Below, piece after piece: positions 1 to 10,738 of a stretch of DNA of 64,000 nt. How positions within the stretch are numbered: position 1 is the stretch's first letter; each line of letters begins with the position of its first letter. Source of the DNA: Cocos nucifera (taxonomy: Eukaryota > Streptophyta > Magnoliopsida > Arecales > Arecaceae); assembly GCA_006176705.1 (NCBI GenBank), contig QRFJ01003061.1:62001-126000 (forward strand). Reading direction: 5' to 3'. Made by a program: the position numbers and the translations under genes. Below the pieces are notes generated by a model, which worked only from the letters and a program-made list of their open reading frames with translations, made no database searches and was not told the DNA's origin.

Positions 1-1081
1 CACGAGGATGGTGATTGATCCGGAAGGTTGGTGTACGATCGCTTCTCTTTAGTAGATGTGTCTTGAGTCTACGGTGTGGAGACACTGGAGCGAAAGTACA
101 GGTACTCGTTAGAGAACGAGGGCACTGAGCGTGACCACCTCGAGTAGTCATTAGAAAGTCTACCTTCTCGTCAATGACTGACTCGATGCTGCAGTAGTGT
201 GTCTGGTTCTTTGACCTAAGATACATCGGCAGTTCACCTTGAGGGTGTTATAGTTTGACTACACCATTACTCGGTCTCCTAGCCATATGGAACCCTGAGG
301 TGTATGTTGGCTGTGACATGTTCAATGTAGGAACTGAATTGCATCAAGATGGGATCTATCTACCTCGGTGGTAGAGGAGTAGCCCTATGATGATCATGAG
401 AATCAAGTCCTGAAGCCCATGGCCATGGCAGAGTGAAATAATAGAAAGAGTTTCTATTTAGATTTTCACATTGGACTCGAATCGAATGATTACATCATAT
501 GACAGAGACTAGGGTTTGACGAGTTTACCTTAACCCTAATCTGATCGGGGCTCAAGATAGAAGAACTTAATCACACAGGTAGCTGCACCAAGAGGTTCGC
601 ATTCAGCTCTGATGGGTTGCCACCATATACTGCTAGGTGTCACTGGTGGATTTTGGGAGCAATTAGAATGATTTAGATGATCGATCATTCTAGCTGTTCG
701 AATCAGAAGAGTTCTGATCCATCGAAAGGAGTTTCGATGATGTCTATGATAGAGATCATGACATATCCCATTACCATGCAGAACTGAACCTAACTGGGTC
801 ACACAAACAAGGGTTTGAATCTGGTGATCATCAATTGAACTGATCTAGTTCAATTGATCTGAATGAGATTCAATTAGGTTCAAGAAAATCGTGCTAGCAC
901 TCGATTGAACCTAACGTTCTTCTTTTACTATCATAAATAAGTTGTCCTGACTGAGCCAAAGGAGTTTGTGCTCAATCAGAGGCCTTCATATGGTCTGACT
1001 GGAGGTTGTCCAAGTTAGAATAGGTTGTCTTATTTGTAAGACATTACCTGCCATTTTTGGTCACCTGCCACTTCTTGTTCT

Positions 1082-1149
1082 TTGACTTTGGTCAAAAGTC
1101 TACCTTTGACTGGTCAAACGTTGACCATTGACCCTTTGACTTTTTGACC
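1082..1149 (+). promoter_or_regulatory. W-box cluster in CopA U3
   Basis: Eight copies of TTGAC followed by C or T, on both strands, lie within 68 bases (starts at 1082, 1090, 1106, 1112, 1121, 1128, 1136, 1144), about 310 bases upstream of the TATA box. TTGACY is the known core of WRKY-factor sites. Regulation by WRKY factors is inference. Confidence 0.6.
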
Positions 1150-1455
1150 ACATGTCATGCACCTATTGGAGAGCTGGTGGGGGCCTGTCCCCCTGCCAGA
1201 ACCTGGCAAGGAGAAGGGCGCACGCCAAGGGTGGCGTGAGCCCAAGTAGGAGGCGCCTAGGAGTCCTTATTGGACAAGGACTCCACCTCCCTTTTGGATT
1301 CCAATCAGAGTTCTACTAAGAATCCAGTTTGACTGGTCTTAGGCGCCCTCTAAGGAGGAATCCAGGGGTCTCTATTCCAACCAATCAGATTTAGATCTGA
1401 TTTCACAAAGGGTTGTGATTGGTTGAGAGGAAGAGGAGTTGGATCACAAGAGGTC

Positions 1456-1463
1456 TATAAATA
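1456..1463 (+). promoter_or_regulatory. TATA box of CopA solo LTR copy 1
   Basis: TATAAATA at the same place in the promoter region of the sister CopA LTRs. Transcription would start about 30 bases downstream. Confidence 0.65.
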
Positions 1464-2033
1464 AGACCCTGCGCACAACCCTAATCCTAAGTGAATGCTA
1501 TTAGACACGCCCCAAGGCTGCCTCTCCCCTCCTTCTCCACGCCATAGTCTCTTCTCCTCTTGCTCTCCACGTCCAAAAGGTGTTTTGGACTTAGTTTGGT
1601 GCGATTCAGATCAAGGAAAGGCGATCAAAAGCAAGAAGGCTGCGCTGCTGCAAAAGGACAACTGCAGATCTTCAAAAGAGTTTTGAAGATCCTCCAGATC
1701 AGATCCAGATCTGATTTTTGGAGGTGTGATAGAGAAGAAGAGGTTCTCCAGATCCAACCCGAGTGGATACCGGTAGAGGCCAGGCGCTTGCATGGCTTAG
1801 ATCCAGAACCTTCCGCTGCAATCAGGATCATCTACAGGGTAATAGGATTACCCAAATCAGGTAAATTGATTTGATTTAATTTATCTTGTTTTATTTTATT
1901 TATTAAAATAATAAGAATCAGATCTGAAACATATCAAGATCTGATTAAGATCAAGAGAAAATTTTTGAAATATATCTCTTGATCTAATCAGATCTGGATG
2001 AACCTGGACCGAGAAAATCAGGATTTCTCTTCA

Positions 2034-2038
2034 CAACA
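2034..2038. repeat. Target-site duplication caaca, right side (copy 1)
   Basis: Follows the solo LTR terminus directly. The left partner is outside the window. The second copy of the segment has both partners (7524-7528 and 9788-9792). Confidence 0.7.
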
Positions 2039-3374
2039 TAAAGGCATTGACTATCAGGATACCTTTTTCCCAGTGGCTATGCTAAAATCCATCCGCACAT
2101 TGCTTGCCGTTGCAGCCTATTTTGATTATGAAATATGGCAAATGGACGTGAAAATGGCATTCTTGAATGGATATCTTGAGGAAGATTCTATATGGAATGG
2201 CTGCTAGGTTTCATATCCAGTGATACTGATCATAAGGTCTGCAAGCTGCAAAGGTCCATATATGGACTTAAGCAAGCATCTCAGAGCTGGAACACTCGTT
2301 TCAATGATGTGATCAAAATGTTTGGTTTCATCAAAAATGAAGAGAAATCATGTGTCTTCAAAAAGGTTAGTGGGAGCGCTGTTGTCTTCCTAGTATTGTA
2401 CGTGGATGACATCCTCCTTATTGGGAATGATATTCCCATGATGACAACAATCAAATTATGATTGTCCAAGGAATTCTCCATGAAAGACCTAAATGAAGCA
2501 TCCTTTATTCTAGAAATTAAGGTCTATAGGGACAGACCGAATAGGATGCTAGGACTTTCAGAGAAGATGTACATAGAGGAAGTACTAAAGAGGTTTAGTA
2601 TGAAAAACTCTAAGAGGAGATTAATACCCTTCAGACATGGTATTCATCTTTCCAAGAAGATGTGCCCTAGCACACCTGAGAAAATAGAATGCATGAGCAA
2701 GATCCCTTATGCTTCTGCAATAGGGAGCCTCATGTATGCCATGCTATGTACACGACTTGATAAAGCCCATGTTGTGAGTGTCACAAGCAGATATCAGTCA
2801 AATTCAGGGGAAGAACATTGGACTTATATGAAATATATCCTTAAGTACTTGAGAAGAACTAAGGATATGATGTTGGTCTTTGGGTAATGAAGAACTCCAA
2901 GTCCAGGGATACATAAACTCGGATTTCATGTTCGATGTAGATGATTGAAAGTTGACATCTGGAAGTCTGTTTGTATGCAATGGTGGTGCTGTCAGCTGGA
3001 ACAGTTTCAAGCAAACCGTGATAGTAGATTCCACCATGGAAGCCGATTATATCACTACATCAAAGGCTAGGAAGGAAGCATTCTGGTATAAGAAGTCTGC
3101 TGTAGAAATTAGAGTAATGCCATCAGATGCCATTCCTCTGTACTACGATAACAATGGCACCATAGCCCTTGCTAAGGAGCCGAGGTCTCACCAAAAATCC
3201 AAGCACATTGAGCGGCGATACCACCTCATCTGCGATTATCTCGAGAAGGGTTACGTCGAGGTCAAGAGAGTTGACTCCACAGACAATGTGGTAGATCCGC
3301 TTATAAAGTCGTTGGACCAGCAGAAGATCGAAGCCCATCTTAAGAAGATAAGACTTAAACTTGTAGCCAATTGA
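2039..3374 (+). pseudogene. CopA-1 reverse transcriptase-RNase H remnant
   Basis: Copia RT starting in the middle of the domain (the segment with QMDVKMAFLNGYLEED), with YVDD at 2399-2410, followed by the RNase H domain (DDxKSTSGSLF-like block near 2945-2970 and the conserved HIERRYHL block near 3210). It would copy element RNA into DNA inside virus-like particles. Frame breaks: a lost base near 2185, TGA replacing Trp at 2459-2461, a shift near 2885 and TGA near 2946-2948. The final open stretch, 2952-3374, ends just before the PPT. Everything before this point of RT lies left of the solo LTR and so outside the window. Certain as to family, certainly inactive. Confidence 0.9.
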
Positions 3375-3382
3375 CTTTAGGA

Positions 3383-3394
3383 CAAGTAGGAGAT
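3383..3394 (+). other. Polypurine tract of CopA-1
   Basis: The purine-rich run aagtaggagat sits directly before the LTR. Better preserved copies read aagtgggag. It primes plus-strand synthesis. One G to T or A change has weakened it. Confidence 0.6.
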
Positions 3395-4815
3395 TGTTAG
3401 ATATATGTGCCCTAGAAGCTAGAGTTGGCTGACACTTGTAATACACTTCTAGGGGCAAAATTATAATTTTGACTAATATAAATAAAATGAATTATTTTCT
3501 ATCATATATGTGTATTTAGTGTCTGTGATACATCCTTTGAGTTAATGGTAAAAGATAATTCATGTTTTCAAGAGTCAAAAATTTAAGACATGAATAATCA
3601 TTATTAACTCATAAAATGCTTCCGACCATAGGATCATCATGAGGATGGTAATTGATCCCGAAGGTTGGTGTACAATCGCTTCTCTTTAGTAGATGAGTCT
3701 TGAGTCTATGATGTGGAACTTCGGAGCGAGAGTATAGGTACTCGTTAGAGAACGAGGGCACTGAGCATGACCATCTCGAGTAGTCATTAGGGAGTCTACC
3801 TTCTCGTCAATGACTGACTCGATGCTGCTGCAGTGTGTCTGGTTTTTTGACCTAAGATGCATCGACAATTCACCTTGAGGGTGTTATAGTTTGACTACAC
3901 CATTACTCGATCTTCTAGCCATTTGAAACCCTGAGGTGTATGTTGCCTATAGCATGTTCATTGTAGGAATTAGATAGCATCAAGATGGAATCTATCTACC
4001 TCGGTGGTAGACGAGCAGCCCTATGATGATCATAAGAATCAAGTCTAGATGTCCATGGCCATGGTAGAGTGAAATAATAGAAAGAGTTTCTATTTAGTTT
4101 TTCACATCAGACTTAAATCAAATGATTACATCATATGACAGAGACTAGGGTTTGACGAGTTCACCTTAATCCTCATCTGATCGAGGCTTAAGATAGAAGA
4201 ACTTAATCACATAGGTAGCTGCATCAAAAGGTTTGCATTCAGCTTTGATGGGTTGCCACCATATACTGCTAGGTGTCATTGGTGGATTTTAGAAGCAATT
4301 AGAATGATTTAGATGATCGATCATTCTAGCTGTTTGAATTAGAAGAGTTCTGATCCATCAAAAGGAGTTTCGATGATGTCGATGATAGAGATCATGATAT
4401 ATCGCATTACCATACAGAACTAAACCTAACTGAGTCATACAAACAAGGGTTTGAATCTGATGATCATCAATTGAATTGATCCAGTTCAATTGATCTGAAT
4501 GAGATTCAATTAGGTTCAAGAAAATCGTGCTACATCTTGATTGAACCAACGTTCTTCTTTTACTATAATAAATAGTTGTCCTGACTGAGCCAAAGGAGTT
4601 TGTGCTCGATCAGAAGCCTTCACTTTGTCTGACTAGAGCTTGTCCAAGTTAGAAAAGGTTGTCTTATTTTGTAAGACATTACCTACCATTTTTGGTCACC
4701 TACCATTTCTCATCCTTTGACTTTGGTCAAAAGTTGACCTTTGACTGGTCAAACATTGACCATTGACACTTTGACTTCTATCCACGTGTCATGCACCTAT
4801 TGGAGAGCTGGTGGG

Positions 4816-4911
4816 GGCCTGTCCTCCTATCAGAACCTAGCAAGGAGGAGGGCGCACGCCAAGGGCCTGTCCTCCTATCAGAACCTAGCAAGGAGGAGGG
4901 CGCACGCCACC
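4816..4911 (+). repeat. 48-bp tandem duplication inside CopA LTR
   Basis: Two adjacent near-identical 48-base units starting at 4816 and 4864 (each beginning ggcctgtcctcc). Other CopA LTRs have one unit, so the duplication happened after this LTR was formed. Confidence 0.8.
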
Positions 4912-5137
4912 CTTGGCGTGTGCCCAAGTTGGAGGTGCCTAGGAGTCCCTGTTAGATAGGGACTCCATCTCCTTTTTGGATTCTGATTAGAGTTCTCCTA
5001 AGAACCAACTTTGACTTATCTGAGGCACCCTCTAAGGAGGAATCTAGGGGACTCTTTTTTCACTAATCAGATTTAGATCTGATTTCACAAAGGGTTGTGA
5101 TTGGTTGGGAAGAAGAGGAGTTGGATCACGCTTAGTC

Positions 5138-5145
5138 TATAAATA
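5138..5145 (+). promoter_or_regulatory. TATA box of CopA LTR 3395-5391
   Basis: TATAAATA aligned with the TATA box of the sister LTRs at 1456, 9216 and 18352. Confidence 0.6.
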
Positions 5146-5392
5146 AGACCCTGCGCCCAACTCAAAAAAAGAAAAAGATTGGAATCCCATGCCCTAAGGC
5201 TGCCTCTCCCCTCTTCCTCCATGCCAAACCCACTTTCTCCCTCTCCTCTCCATGTCCAAAGGTATTTTGGACCTTAGTTGGTGCAATCCAGACGAGAGAA
5301 AGGCGACTAAAAGCTAGAAGCTGCACTACTGCAAAGGACAACTACTGATCTTCAAAAGGAGTTTTAAAGATCCTCCAGATTAGATCCAAATC

Positions 5393-7523
5393 AATTTTAT
5401 TCTGCAATCTTTGACTGATGCATCTGGGCAATTCATCATGAATTAACCACATGCATAAACTTCAAAATTTCTTAGTCGAATTAATGAATATGCTGGTCAC
5501 CGCTGAGCTTTCTATGAAAGATTCTAAAGGCTCAGTTCTTGCTATGGAATAGACTTCTTCCAAAAGAAAGTCTTATGAAAAGAAAAAAAAGTCTGTGAAA
5601 AAGCAAAAGGTGGAAGGAGCAAAGAAGAAGAAGGCAGAGCCGAAGATGAAAGCTGCTGCCAAAGGAAAGTGTTTCCATTGCAATAGCGATGGCCACTGGA
5701 AGCGGAACTGTCCTACTTATCTGGCCATCCTGAAGAACAAGAAGGAAGGTCCTTCTGGAGGTATGCTCATTATTGAGTCTAACCTTACGGTTTCTTCTGC
5801 AACTAGTTGGGTGCTTGACTCTGATTCTAGTGCTCATCTGTGCACTTCATGCAGGATCTTAAGGATAGCAGGAGGCTGAGGGATGGAGACATGATCCTAC
5901 GCATCGGTAATGGAGCAAGAGTTGCTGTAGTAGTCGTGGAAACATATCCTCTTTGATTACCATCTGGTTTAGACTTAGTTTTGAAAGACTATTATTATGT
6001 GCCTACAGCTAGCAGGAATTTGATTTCTATTTCATGTTTAGCACTAGAAGGCTATGTGATTACCTTCTTTAAGAATCATTATAACATTCTTTATGAAAGA
6101 AATAAAATTGCAAATATTTTCCTTATTAACGGTCTTTATCAGCTACATATTGATGTACCTATTCTAACTATCGAGCAAAACATGAATGCCAAACGACCTA
6201 GGGATAGTCCAAATGATAGATATCTATGGCACCTAAGATTGGGTCATATAGCAAAAGATAGGATCAACAAATTGGAGGAAAAAGGGCTATTGAGTCCATT
6301 GACTTTCGAGTCATATCCAACTTGTGAATCTTATCTCTAAGGCAAAATGACCAAACTCCCTTTTGTAGGACATGGGGAGGGGGCCACAGATCTTCTTGCC
6401 CTAGTACATACTGATGTGTGTGGCCCATTTGTTGTGCCTGCTAGAGGCAATTTTGTCTACTTCATTACTTTTACCGATGATTTATCTAGGTATGGATATG
6501 TGTATCTTATGAGACATAAGTCTGAAGCTTTTGAAAAGTTTAAAGAATTCAGACATGAAGTAGAAAAATAAATTGGAAAACCCATTAAGGTTCTTCGATC
6601 AGATCGAGGAGGTGAATACCTTTGCCGAGAATTCCTAGACTATCTCAAGGATAATGGCATAGTCTCTCAATGGACTCCACCAGGAACACCTCAACTCAAC
6701 GGGATTTCAGAATGAAGAAATCGGACTCTATTGGATATGGTCCGATCCATGATGAGCTTCACAGACCTCCCTAATTTTCTTTGGAGATATTCATTGTTAA
6801 CTTCAATTTATCTACTAAATAGGGTTTCCTCTAAGACCGTTCCTACCACACCGTATGAGATATGGCACGGTAAGAAACCAAGTCTGAGTCATCTCAGAAT
6901 TTGGGGTTGTCCGACTCATGTCAAAAGACAATAAGCAGACAAGTTAGAGTTTAGGTCCTTTAGAGCTCGATTCATAGGATATCCTAAAGAGTCATTAGGA
7001 TACTATTTCTACATTCTAGAAGACCACAATGTGATTGTGAGTCGACATGCCATCTTTCTTGAAAAATAGTTTATTCAAGATAGCGGCATTGGAAAGCAGA
7101 TTAAGCTTAATGAGAAAGTCTCACAAGTACAACGAGCTAAGGACCAATTGGAACCAAATCAGGTTGAGCCAATAAGAACACTACCTCCTCCACCTCGTAG
7201 ATCGAAAAGAGTTTTCTGTTCTCCTGAAAGATACTTAGGTATTATTTCAGAGGAAGTAGAGAAAATATTCCTCATAGGTAATGGTGCTCATGGTGATGAT
7301 CCCGAAACCTACAATAAGACGATATCAGATATCGACTTCGAGAAATAGCTAGAGGCAATGCAGTCAGAAATTGACTCGATGCACTCGAACCAAGTCTGGA
7401 CCTTGGTAGATCCACCAAAAGGTATAGTACCTATTGGGTGTAAAATAGATCTTCAAGAGAAAGATTGGTGTAGATGAGAATGTGGAGACATTGAAGGCTA
7501 GACTAGTGGCAAAAGGTTATAGT
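5393..7523 (+). pseudogene. CopA-2 gag C-terminus, protease, integrase, start of RT
   Basis: Copia polyprotein remnant. The gag tail carries a complete CCHC zinc knuckle (5670-5711, CX2CX4HX4C). The protease motif at 5817-5831 reads DSDSS where sister copies read DSGSS, so the catalytic triplet is damaged. The GAG-pre-integrase zone (about 6220-6340) ends in a stop. The integrase core follows with the first Asp block near 6410 and the second in the TDD block near 6475, a stop at 6569-6571 and a TGA just after the Glu block near 6713. The chromodomain-like tail and linker run to about 7350, then the first residues of RT. Normal copia order. RT resumes at 9793, after the solo LTR. Confidence 0.9.
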
Positions 7524-7528
7524 CAACA
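7524..7528. repeat. Target-site duplication caaca, left
   Basis: Directly precedes the solo LTR. Its match at 9788-9792 directly follows it. Removing LTR and one copy gives continuous RT coding sequence as in sister elements. Confidence 0.85.
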
Positions 7529-9787
7529 TGTTAGATATATGTGCCCTAGAAGCCAGAATTGGCTGACACTTGTAATACACTTCTAGGGGCAAAATTATAA
7601 TTTTGACTATAATTAATGAAATGGTTATTTTCTATCACACCTGTGTATTTAGTGTCTGTGATACATCCTTTGAGTTAATGGTAAGATAATTCATATTTTC
7701 AAGAGTTGAAAATTTAAGACATGAATAATCATTATTAACTCATAAACAGCTCTGACCATAGGATCATCACAGGATGGTGATTGATCCGGAAGGTTGGTGT
7801 ACGATCGCTTCTCTTTAGTAGATGTGTCTTGAGTCTACGGTGTGGAGACACTGGAGCGAAAGTACAGGTACTCGTTAGAGAACGAGGGCACTGAGCGTGA
7901 CCACCTCGAGTAGTCATTAGAAAGTCTACCTTCTCGTCAATGACTGACTCGATTGCTGCAGTAGTGTGTCTGGTTCTTTGACCTGAGATGCATCGGCAGT
8001 TCACCTTGAGGGTGTTATAGTTTGACTACACCATTACTCGGTCTCCTAGCCATATGGAACCCTGAGGTGTATGTTGGCTGTGACATGTTCAATGTAGGAA
8101 CTGAATTGCATCAAGATGGATCTATCTACCTCGGTGGTAGAGGAGTAGCCCTATGATGATCATGAGAATCAAGTCCTGAAGCCCATGGCCATGGCAGAGT
8201 GAAATAATAGAAAGAGTTTCTATTAGATTTTCACATTGACTCGAATCGAATGATTACATCATATGACAGAGACTAGGGTTTGACGAGTTTACCTTAACCC
8301 TAATCTGATCGGGGCTCAAGATAGAAGAACTTAATCACACAGGTAGCTGCACCAAGAGGTTCGCATTCAGCTCTGATGGGTTGCCACCATATACTGCTAG
8401 GTGTCACTGGTGGATTTTGGGAGCAATTAGAATGATTTAGATGATCGATCATTCTAGCTGTTCGAATCAGAAGAGTTCTGATCCATCGAAAGGAGTTTCG
8501 ATGATGTCTATGATAGAGATCATGACATATCCCATTACCATGCGAACTGAACCTAACTGGTCACACAAACAAGGGTTTGAATCTGGTGATCATCAATTGA
8601 ACTGATCTAGTTCAATTGATCTGAATGAGATTCAATTAGGTTCAAGAAAATCGTGCTAGCACTCGATTGAACCTAACGTTCTTCTTTTACTATCATAAAT
8701 AAGTTGTCCTGACTGAGCCAAAGGAGTTTGTGCTCAAACAAAGCCTTCATATGGTCTGACTGAGGTTGTCCAAGTTAGAATAGGTTGTCTTATTTGTAAG
8801 ACATTACCTGCCATTTTTGGTCACCTGCCACTTCTTGTTCTTTGACTTTGGTCAAAAGTCTACCTTTGACTGGTCAAACGTTGACCATTGACCCTTTGAT
8901 TTTTGACCACATGTCATGCACCTATTGGAGAGCTGGTGGGGGCCTGTCCCCCTGCCAAGAACCTGGCAAGGAGAAGGGCGCACGCCAAGGGTGGCGTGAG
9001 CCCAAGTAGGAGGCGCCTAGGAGTCCTTATTGGACAAGGACTCCACTCCCCTTTTGGATTCCAATCAGAGTTCTACTAAGAATCCAGTTTGACTGGTCTT
9101 AGGCGCCCTCTAAGGAGGAATCCAGGGGTCTCTATTCACAACCAATCAGATTAGATCTGATTTCACAAAGGGTTGTGATTGGTTGAGAGGAAGAGGAGTT
9201 GGATCACAAGAGGTCTATAAATAAGACCCTGCGCACAACCCTAATCCTAAGTGAATGCTATTAGACACGCCCCAAGGCTGCCTCTCCCCTCCTTCTCCAC
9301 GCCATAGTCTCTTCCTCTCTTGCTCTCCACGTCCAAAAGGTGTTTGGACTTAGTTGGTGCGATTCAGATCAAGGAAGGCGATCAAAAGCAAGAAGGCTGC
9401 GCTGCTGCAAAAGGACAACTGCAGATCTTCAAAAGAGTTTTGAAAGATCCTCCATCAGATACAGATCTGATTTTTGGAGGTGTGATAGAGAAGAAGAGGT
9501 TCTCAGATCCAACCCGAGTGGATACCGGTAGAGGCCAGGCGCTTGCATGGCTTAGATCCAGAACCTTCCGCTGCAATCAGGATCATCTACAGGGTAATAG
9601 GATTACCCAAATCAGGTAAATTGAATTTGATTTAATTTATCTTGTTTTATTTTATTTATTAAAATAATAAGAATCAGATCTGAAACATATCAAGATCTGA
9701 TTAAGATCAAGAGAAAATTTTTGAAATATATCTCTTGATCTAATCAGATCTGGATGAACCTGGACCGAGAATCAGGATTTCTCTTCA
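7529..9787 (+). repeat. CopA solo LTR, copy 2, inserted in CopA-2 RT
   Basis: A full-length 2259-base LTR (tgttagata ... tctcttca) with no internal region, bounded by the 5-base duplication caaca. A solo LTR forms when the two LTRs of an inserted element recombine. It carries seven W-boxes (8842-8908), an inverted repeat (8593-8619) and a TATA box (9216-9223). Against copy 1 (1-2033) it differs mostly by single-base gains and losses, many in short homopolymers, rather than by substitutions. Confidence 0.9.
9216..9223 (+). promoter_or_regulatory. TATA box of solo LTR copy 2
   Basis: TATAAATA at the same position relative to the LTR ends as in the sister copies. Confidence 0.65.
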
Positions 9788-9792
9788 CAACA
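9788..9792. repeat. Target-site duplication caaca, right
   Basis: Partner of 7524-7528 across the solo LTR. Confidence 0.85.
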
Positions 9793-10633
9793 TAAAGGCA
9801 TTGGACTATCAGGATACCTTTTTCCCAGTGGCTATGCTAAAATCCATCCGCACATTGCTTGCCGTTGCAGCCTATTTTGATTATGAAATATGGCAAATGG
9901 ACGTGAAAATGGCATTCTTGAATGGATATCTTGAGGAAGATTCTATATGGAATGGCTGCTAGGTTTCATACCAGTGATACTGATCATAAGGTCTGCAAGC
10001 TGCAAAGGTCCATATATGGACTTAAGCAAGCATCTCAGCTGGAACACTCGTTTCAATGATGTGATCAAAATGTTTGGTTTCATCAAAAATGAAGAGAAAT
10101 CATGTGTCTTCAAAAAGGTTAGTGGGAGCGCTGTTGTCTTCCTAGTATTGTACGTGGATGACATCCTCCTTATTGGGAATGATATTCCCATGATGACAAC
10201 AATCAAATTATGATTGTCCAAGGAATTCTCCATGAAAGACCTAAATGAAGCATCCTTTATTCTAGAAATTAAGGTCTATAGGGACAGACCGAATAGGATG
10301 CTAGGACTTTCAGAGAAGATGTACATAGAGGAAGTACTAAAGAGGTTTAGTATGAAAAACTCTAAGAGGAGATTAATACCCTTCAGACATGGTATTCATC
10401 TTTCCAAGAAGATGTGCCCTAGCACACCTGAGAATAAGAATGCATGAGCAAGATCCCTTATGCTTCTGCAATAGGGAGCCTCATGTATGCCATGCTATGT
10501 ACACGACTTGATAAAGCCCATGTTGTGAGTGTCACAAGCAGATATCAGTCAAATTCAGGGGAAGAACATGGACTTAATATGAAATATATCCTTAAGTACT
10601 TGAGAAGAACTAAGGATATGATGTTGGTCTTTG
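9793..10633 (+). pseudogene. CopA-2 RT continuation (duplicate of 2039-2880)
   Basis: Same RT segment as 2039-2880, sharing its derived defects: the lost base before the ...IWNGC end, TGA for Trp after the YVDD block, and the same amino-acid changes. YVDD is at 10151-10162. Additional single-base indels are present, such as one before 9815 and one near 10435. The match to copy 1 stops at 10633 inside the start of RNase H, where the sequence switches to a CopA LTR tail. The shared defects show the two copies arose by duplication (biological or in assembly), not by separate insertion. Confidence 0.9.
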
Positions 10634-10723
10634 TAAATCTGATTAATTAAAAAATTTTTGAAAATCTCTTGATCTGATCAGATCTGAACGAACCTGATCC
10701 AGAAAATTAGGATTTCTCCTTCA
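10634..10723 (+). repeat. CopA LTR 3' tail (5' LTR remnant of CopA-3)
   Basis: The last 90 bases of a CopA LTR, ending ...tctccttca, directly before a PBS. The rest of this 5' LTR is missing and is replaced by RT sequence from CopA-2. Confidence 0.85.
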
Positions 10724-10725
10724 AC

Positions 10726-10738
10726 TGGTATCAGAGCC
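10726..10738 (+). other. Primer-binding site of CopA-3
   Basis: tggtatcagagcc, two bases after the LTR end, matches the known complement of the 3' end of initiator tRNA-Met used by most plant copia elements. Confidence 0.9.

Larger units (their letters stand above)
1..2033 (+). repeat. CopA solo LTR, copy 1 (5' end outside window)
   Basis: Corresponds to 7767-9787 with almost no substitutions, so roughly the first 240 bases of the LTR lie left of the window. It has a TATA box at 1456-1463, a cluster of eight W-boxes at 1082-1149 and a perfect inverted repeat at 831-857. It ends ...tctcttca at 2033. The five bases after it, caaca, equal the target duplication seen around the second copy, so this is the same solo-LTR insertion duplicated. 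No gene for a host protein is visible. An antisense ORF of 88 codons (536-802, minus) recurs in other CopA LTRs. Confidence 0.85.
3395..5391 (+). repeat. CopA LTR shared by CopA-1 and CopA-2, 3' truncated
   Basis: Starts tgttagatatatg after a PPT, so it is the 3' LTR of the RT-RNase H piece on its left. On the right it stops inside U5 near 5391 and runs directly into gag sequence near 5393, losing about 325 LTR bases plus the PBS, leader and most of gag. It carries W-boxes at 4717-4776, a G-box core CACGTG at 4785-4790, a TATA box at 5138-5145 and a private 48-base tandem duplication near 4816-4911. It is the most substituted of the LTRs in this chain. Confidence 0.85.

Noticed and set aside
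1560..1874. Sense ORF of about 100 codons downstream of the CopA TATA box
   Set aside because: It is in R-U5. It reappears at 9320 and 18496 but is shifted or shortened by indels, with no domain and no conserved start.
5532..5837. 101-codon minus-strand ORF opposite the CopA-2 knuckle, and the matching plus-strand ORFs near 49045-49420
   Set aside because: Mirror of the Lys-rich gag spacer (Phe/Leu/Ser-rich translation); it looks membrane-like only because of AAG and AAA codons on the other strand.
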